NCBI GenBank assembly: GCA_016763715.1
Contig: JAESTG010000228.1
Coordinates: forward strand, 1-6,834
Source of the DNA: Flavobacteriaceae bacterium
GTDB taxonomy: Bacteria; Bacteroidota; Bacteroidia; Flavobacteriales; Flavobacteriaceae
Direction of reading: 5' to 3'
Length of the DNA stretch: 6,834 bases
Within the stretch, counting starts at the first letter, position 1; each line of letters starts with the position of its first letter. This document shows, in pieces, positions 5,066 to 6,834 of this stretch. The notes beneath the pieces were generated by a model that was not told the origin of the DNA, did no database searches, and saw only the letters and a program-made list of their open reading frames with translations. The position numbers were made by a program, and so were the translations under genes.

Positions 5066-6834
5066 TTACTCTTTGTTGGATTCTGTATCTACATCCTCTT
5101 CCGAAGAAGGAAGGATTTCCAATGCAGGTTTTTTTAACGTTCGCTTATTTGCAATGCTCCTCTCTAAAGATAATAGTAGCGATGGCAACAATAATAAATT
5201 GGCAAGCATAGCAAATAAAAGCGTAGCTGAAACCAAGGCGCCTAAGGCTACCGTGCCACCAAAACTTGAAATAGTAAATACCGAAAACCCGAAAAACAAA
5301 ACGATGGAGGTATAGAACATACTAATCCCTGTTTCTTTCAGAGCTGCATAAACCGAACGCTTTATTTTCCATTTATTCACCATTAACTCCTGACGATATT
5401 TCGCCAAAAAGTGAATAGTATCGTCCACCGATATTCCAAACGCAATACTAAAGACCAAAATCGTGGATGGTTTTATGGGAACTCCTAAAAAGCCCATTAA
5501 CCCTGCCGTAATTAATAATGGGAGTAAGTTTGGGATTAAGGAAACCAAAATCATTTTCATGTTTCTAAACATCCACGCCATAAAGATGGCAATCAATAAA
5601 ATGGCAAGGGATAGTGAAAGTATGAGGTTATTGACCAGATATTTGGTTCCTTTTTCAAAAATAAAAGCCTTTCCTGTTATGGAAACATTATATCTGTCTT
5701 CAGGGAAAATTTTCGCTATTTTGGCTCGTAAATCCTCTTCGATACGATCAAAACGATCTGTTTTCGTATCCTTCATAAAGGTAGTAATACGTGCATATTG
5801 TCCCGTACTATCTACATAGCTAGATAGTAACCCTGTTTGATTGGCACTATTTTTCGCATAAGAAAGTATGAAGGTTCGCTCTTGTGCATTTGGTAATTGA
5901 TAGTAATCGGGATTATTATTGTAATATGCCTGTTTCGCGTATTTTACCAGATTGACTACGGAAATTGTTTTAGATAATTCAGGAATTTCGTCAATGTATT
6001 CCTCAAGTTCATTCATGCGTTTTAGAGTAGCCAACTTCATAACTCCCTTTTTACGTTTGGTGTCTATCAAAATTTCAAGAGGCATAATGCCTTCGTATTC
6101 CTTTTCAAAAAATTTGATGTCCGCAAAGAACTCAGATTTCTGAGGCATATCTTCAATTAAACTTCCAGACAATTCAATTTTATTGATTCCCACGATACTT
6201 CCGCAGAGAAGTAAAATAGTTATGGTATAGATTGCAATACGGTGACCCCTAACCATTCGTTCCATCCAGCTTACAAAGCTGCCAATCCATTTTTTATTCA
6301 AGTGCTTGAGATGCTTGTATTTTGGAACAGCCATATAGCTGTAGACAATAGGAATAATTAACAAGCTTAAGAGGAATATCGAAATGATATTGATGGAAGC
6401 TACGATTCCAAATTCTTTTAAAAGTTTACTATTGGTTAAAATGAACGTAGCAAATCCCGATGCTGTCGTTACATTTGTCATTAAAGTAGCATTCCCAACT
6501 TTGGTAATTACACGTTGCAAAGACTTTGCCTGATTTCCGTGTAGCTTGATTTCCTGTTGGTATTTGTTAATTAGAAAAATACAATTGGGAATCCCTATTA
6601 CAATTATTAGTGGAGGGATTAAGGCAGTAAGTACGGTAATTTCATAATGTAATAGGCCTAGAATACCAAAGGCCCACATCACACCAATAATTACAGTAAT
6701 CATGGAGATAAACGTCGCCCGAAACGAACGAAAAAAGAAGAAAAAGATGAGTGATGTAACCAACAAAGCGGCTCCAATAAACAGTCCTATTTCATCAATA
6801 ATATTTTGAGAATTAAGCGTGCGAATGTAGGGCA
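5066..6834 (-). CDS. MMPL/RND-family permease, C-terminal part (5' end outside window)
   Basis: Inner-membrane transporter of the RND superfamily, MMPL branch, which exports lipids, hydrophobic compounds or drugs using the proton gradient. The frame stays open from the stop at 5066-5068 to the window edge: 22 further codons precede the TTG at 6766-6764, which codes for Leu inside a helix and is not a start. About 590 residues are visible; family members are usually near 800, so the first helix and most of the first periplasmic loop are missing. Visible in order are a block of about five helices (6834 to about 6330), helix 7 (about 6180-6245), a periplasmic loop (about 5630-6180), and helices 8-12 (about 5170-5630). 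Helix 10 carries GISVDDTIHFLAKYRQE with paired Asp at 5420-5425, the likely proton relay. The matching first-half motif reads GIPNCIFLINKYQQE (near 6550-6595) without acidic residues. The tail is hydrophilic and acidic. The substrate cannot be told from sequence, and no membrane-fusion or outer-membrane partner is visible. Confidence 0.9.
   Translation of the reverse strand, partial: PYIRTLNSQNIIDEIGLFIGAALLVTSLIFFFFFRSFRATFISMITVIIGVMWAFGILGLLHYEITVLTALIPPLIIVIGIPNCIFLINKYQQEIKLHGNQAKSLQRVITKVGNATLMTNVTTASGFATFILTNSKLLKEFGIVASINIISIFLLSLLIIPIVYSYMAVPKYKHLKHLNKKWIGSFVSWMERMVRGHRIAIYTITILLLCGSIVGINKIELSGSLIEDMPQKSEFFADIKFFEKEYEGIMPLEILIDTKRKKGVMKLATLKRMNELEEYIDEIPELSKTISVVNLVKYAKQAYYNNNPDYYQLPNAQERTFILSYAKNSANQTGLLSSYVDSTGQYARITTFMKDTKTDRFDRIEEDLRAKIAKIFPEDRYNVSITGKAFIFEKGTKYLVNNLILSLSLAILLIAIFMAWMFRNMKMILVSLIPNLLPLLITAGLMGFLGVPIKPSTILVFSIAFGISVDDTIHFLAKYRQELMVNKWKIKRSVYAALKETGISMFYTSIVLFFGFSVFTISSFGGTVALGALVSATLLFAMLANLLLLPSLLLSLERSIANKRTLKKPALEILPSSEEDVDTESNKE

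Noticed and set aside
5016..5315. Open frame of 99 codons on the plus strand that begins in the permease-asnS spacer.
   Set aside because: Most of it is antisense to the permease C-terminus, its composition is Ser/Lys/Asn-rich with no domain, and no promoter or initiation context was seen.
5463..5819. Open frame of 118 codons on the plus strand.
   Set aside because: It lies wholly antisense to the conserved permease, has low-complexity basic composition and no recognisable domain; it is a shadow of the real gene.
5842..5857. TGGCAC followed by TTCGC on the plus strand, resembling a sigma-54 promoter.
   Set aside because: The downstream GC is one base too far, the element is inside the permease coding region on the antisense strand, and no gene follows it.
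6764..6766. TTG as a possible start of the permease.
   Set aside because: The reading frame continues upstream to the window edge with sensible permease sequence, and this codon falls in the middle of a membrane helix.

Overview
The window looks like ordinary chromosome from a Bacteroidota bacterium, most likely a flavobacterium. The DNA is AT-rich, and start codons are preceded by A-rich sequence instead of clear Shine-Dalgarno sites. The proteins fit that lineage: an ExbD of the Bacteroidota type, a small PorT-like outer-membrane barrel, a sigma-54 factor with a long acidic linker, and an MMPL/RND permease with an unusual first-half motif. I see no insertion sequence, phage gene, tRNA, rRNA or CRISPR array.

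Layout, left to right. (1) 5-475, plus strand: exbD, the proton-channel partner of a TonB-type energy system, followed by a clear intrinsic terminator (about 498-531). (2) 565-1266, plus: a secreted PorT-like beta-barrel. (3) 1261-1866, minus: a polytopic membrane protein with a degenerate PAP2 phosphatase motif; its stop codon lies inside the last six bases of the barrel gene. (4) 1866-3326, minus: rpoN (sigma-54), whose stop shares one base with the start of gene 3. (5) 3481-4923, minus: asnS (asparaginyl-tRNA synthetase), separated from rpoN by a strong intrinsic terminator at 3352-3391. (6) 5066-6834, minus: the C-terminal part of an MMPL/RND permease whose beginning is beyond the right edge. 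No gene-free stretch exceeds about 155 bases.

How the genes relate: exbD ends a unit that begins left of the window and probably holds exbB and other tonB-system genes. The minus-strand genes read permease, asnS, terminator, rpoN plus PAP2-like protein. The last two look translationally coupled. The remaining neighbours appear to be housekeeping or envelope genes that lie together without an obvious shared pathway.

I did not find a convincing new biological system. The points worth a second look are small: the rpoN/PAP2-like coupling, the loss of canonical PAP2 residues, the asymmetric acidic motif in the permease, the overlapping convergent 3' ends, and two terminators sitting so close to the next start codon that any promoter must be very compact or overlap them.
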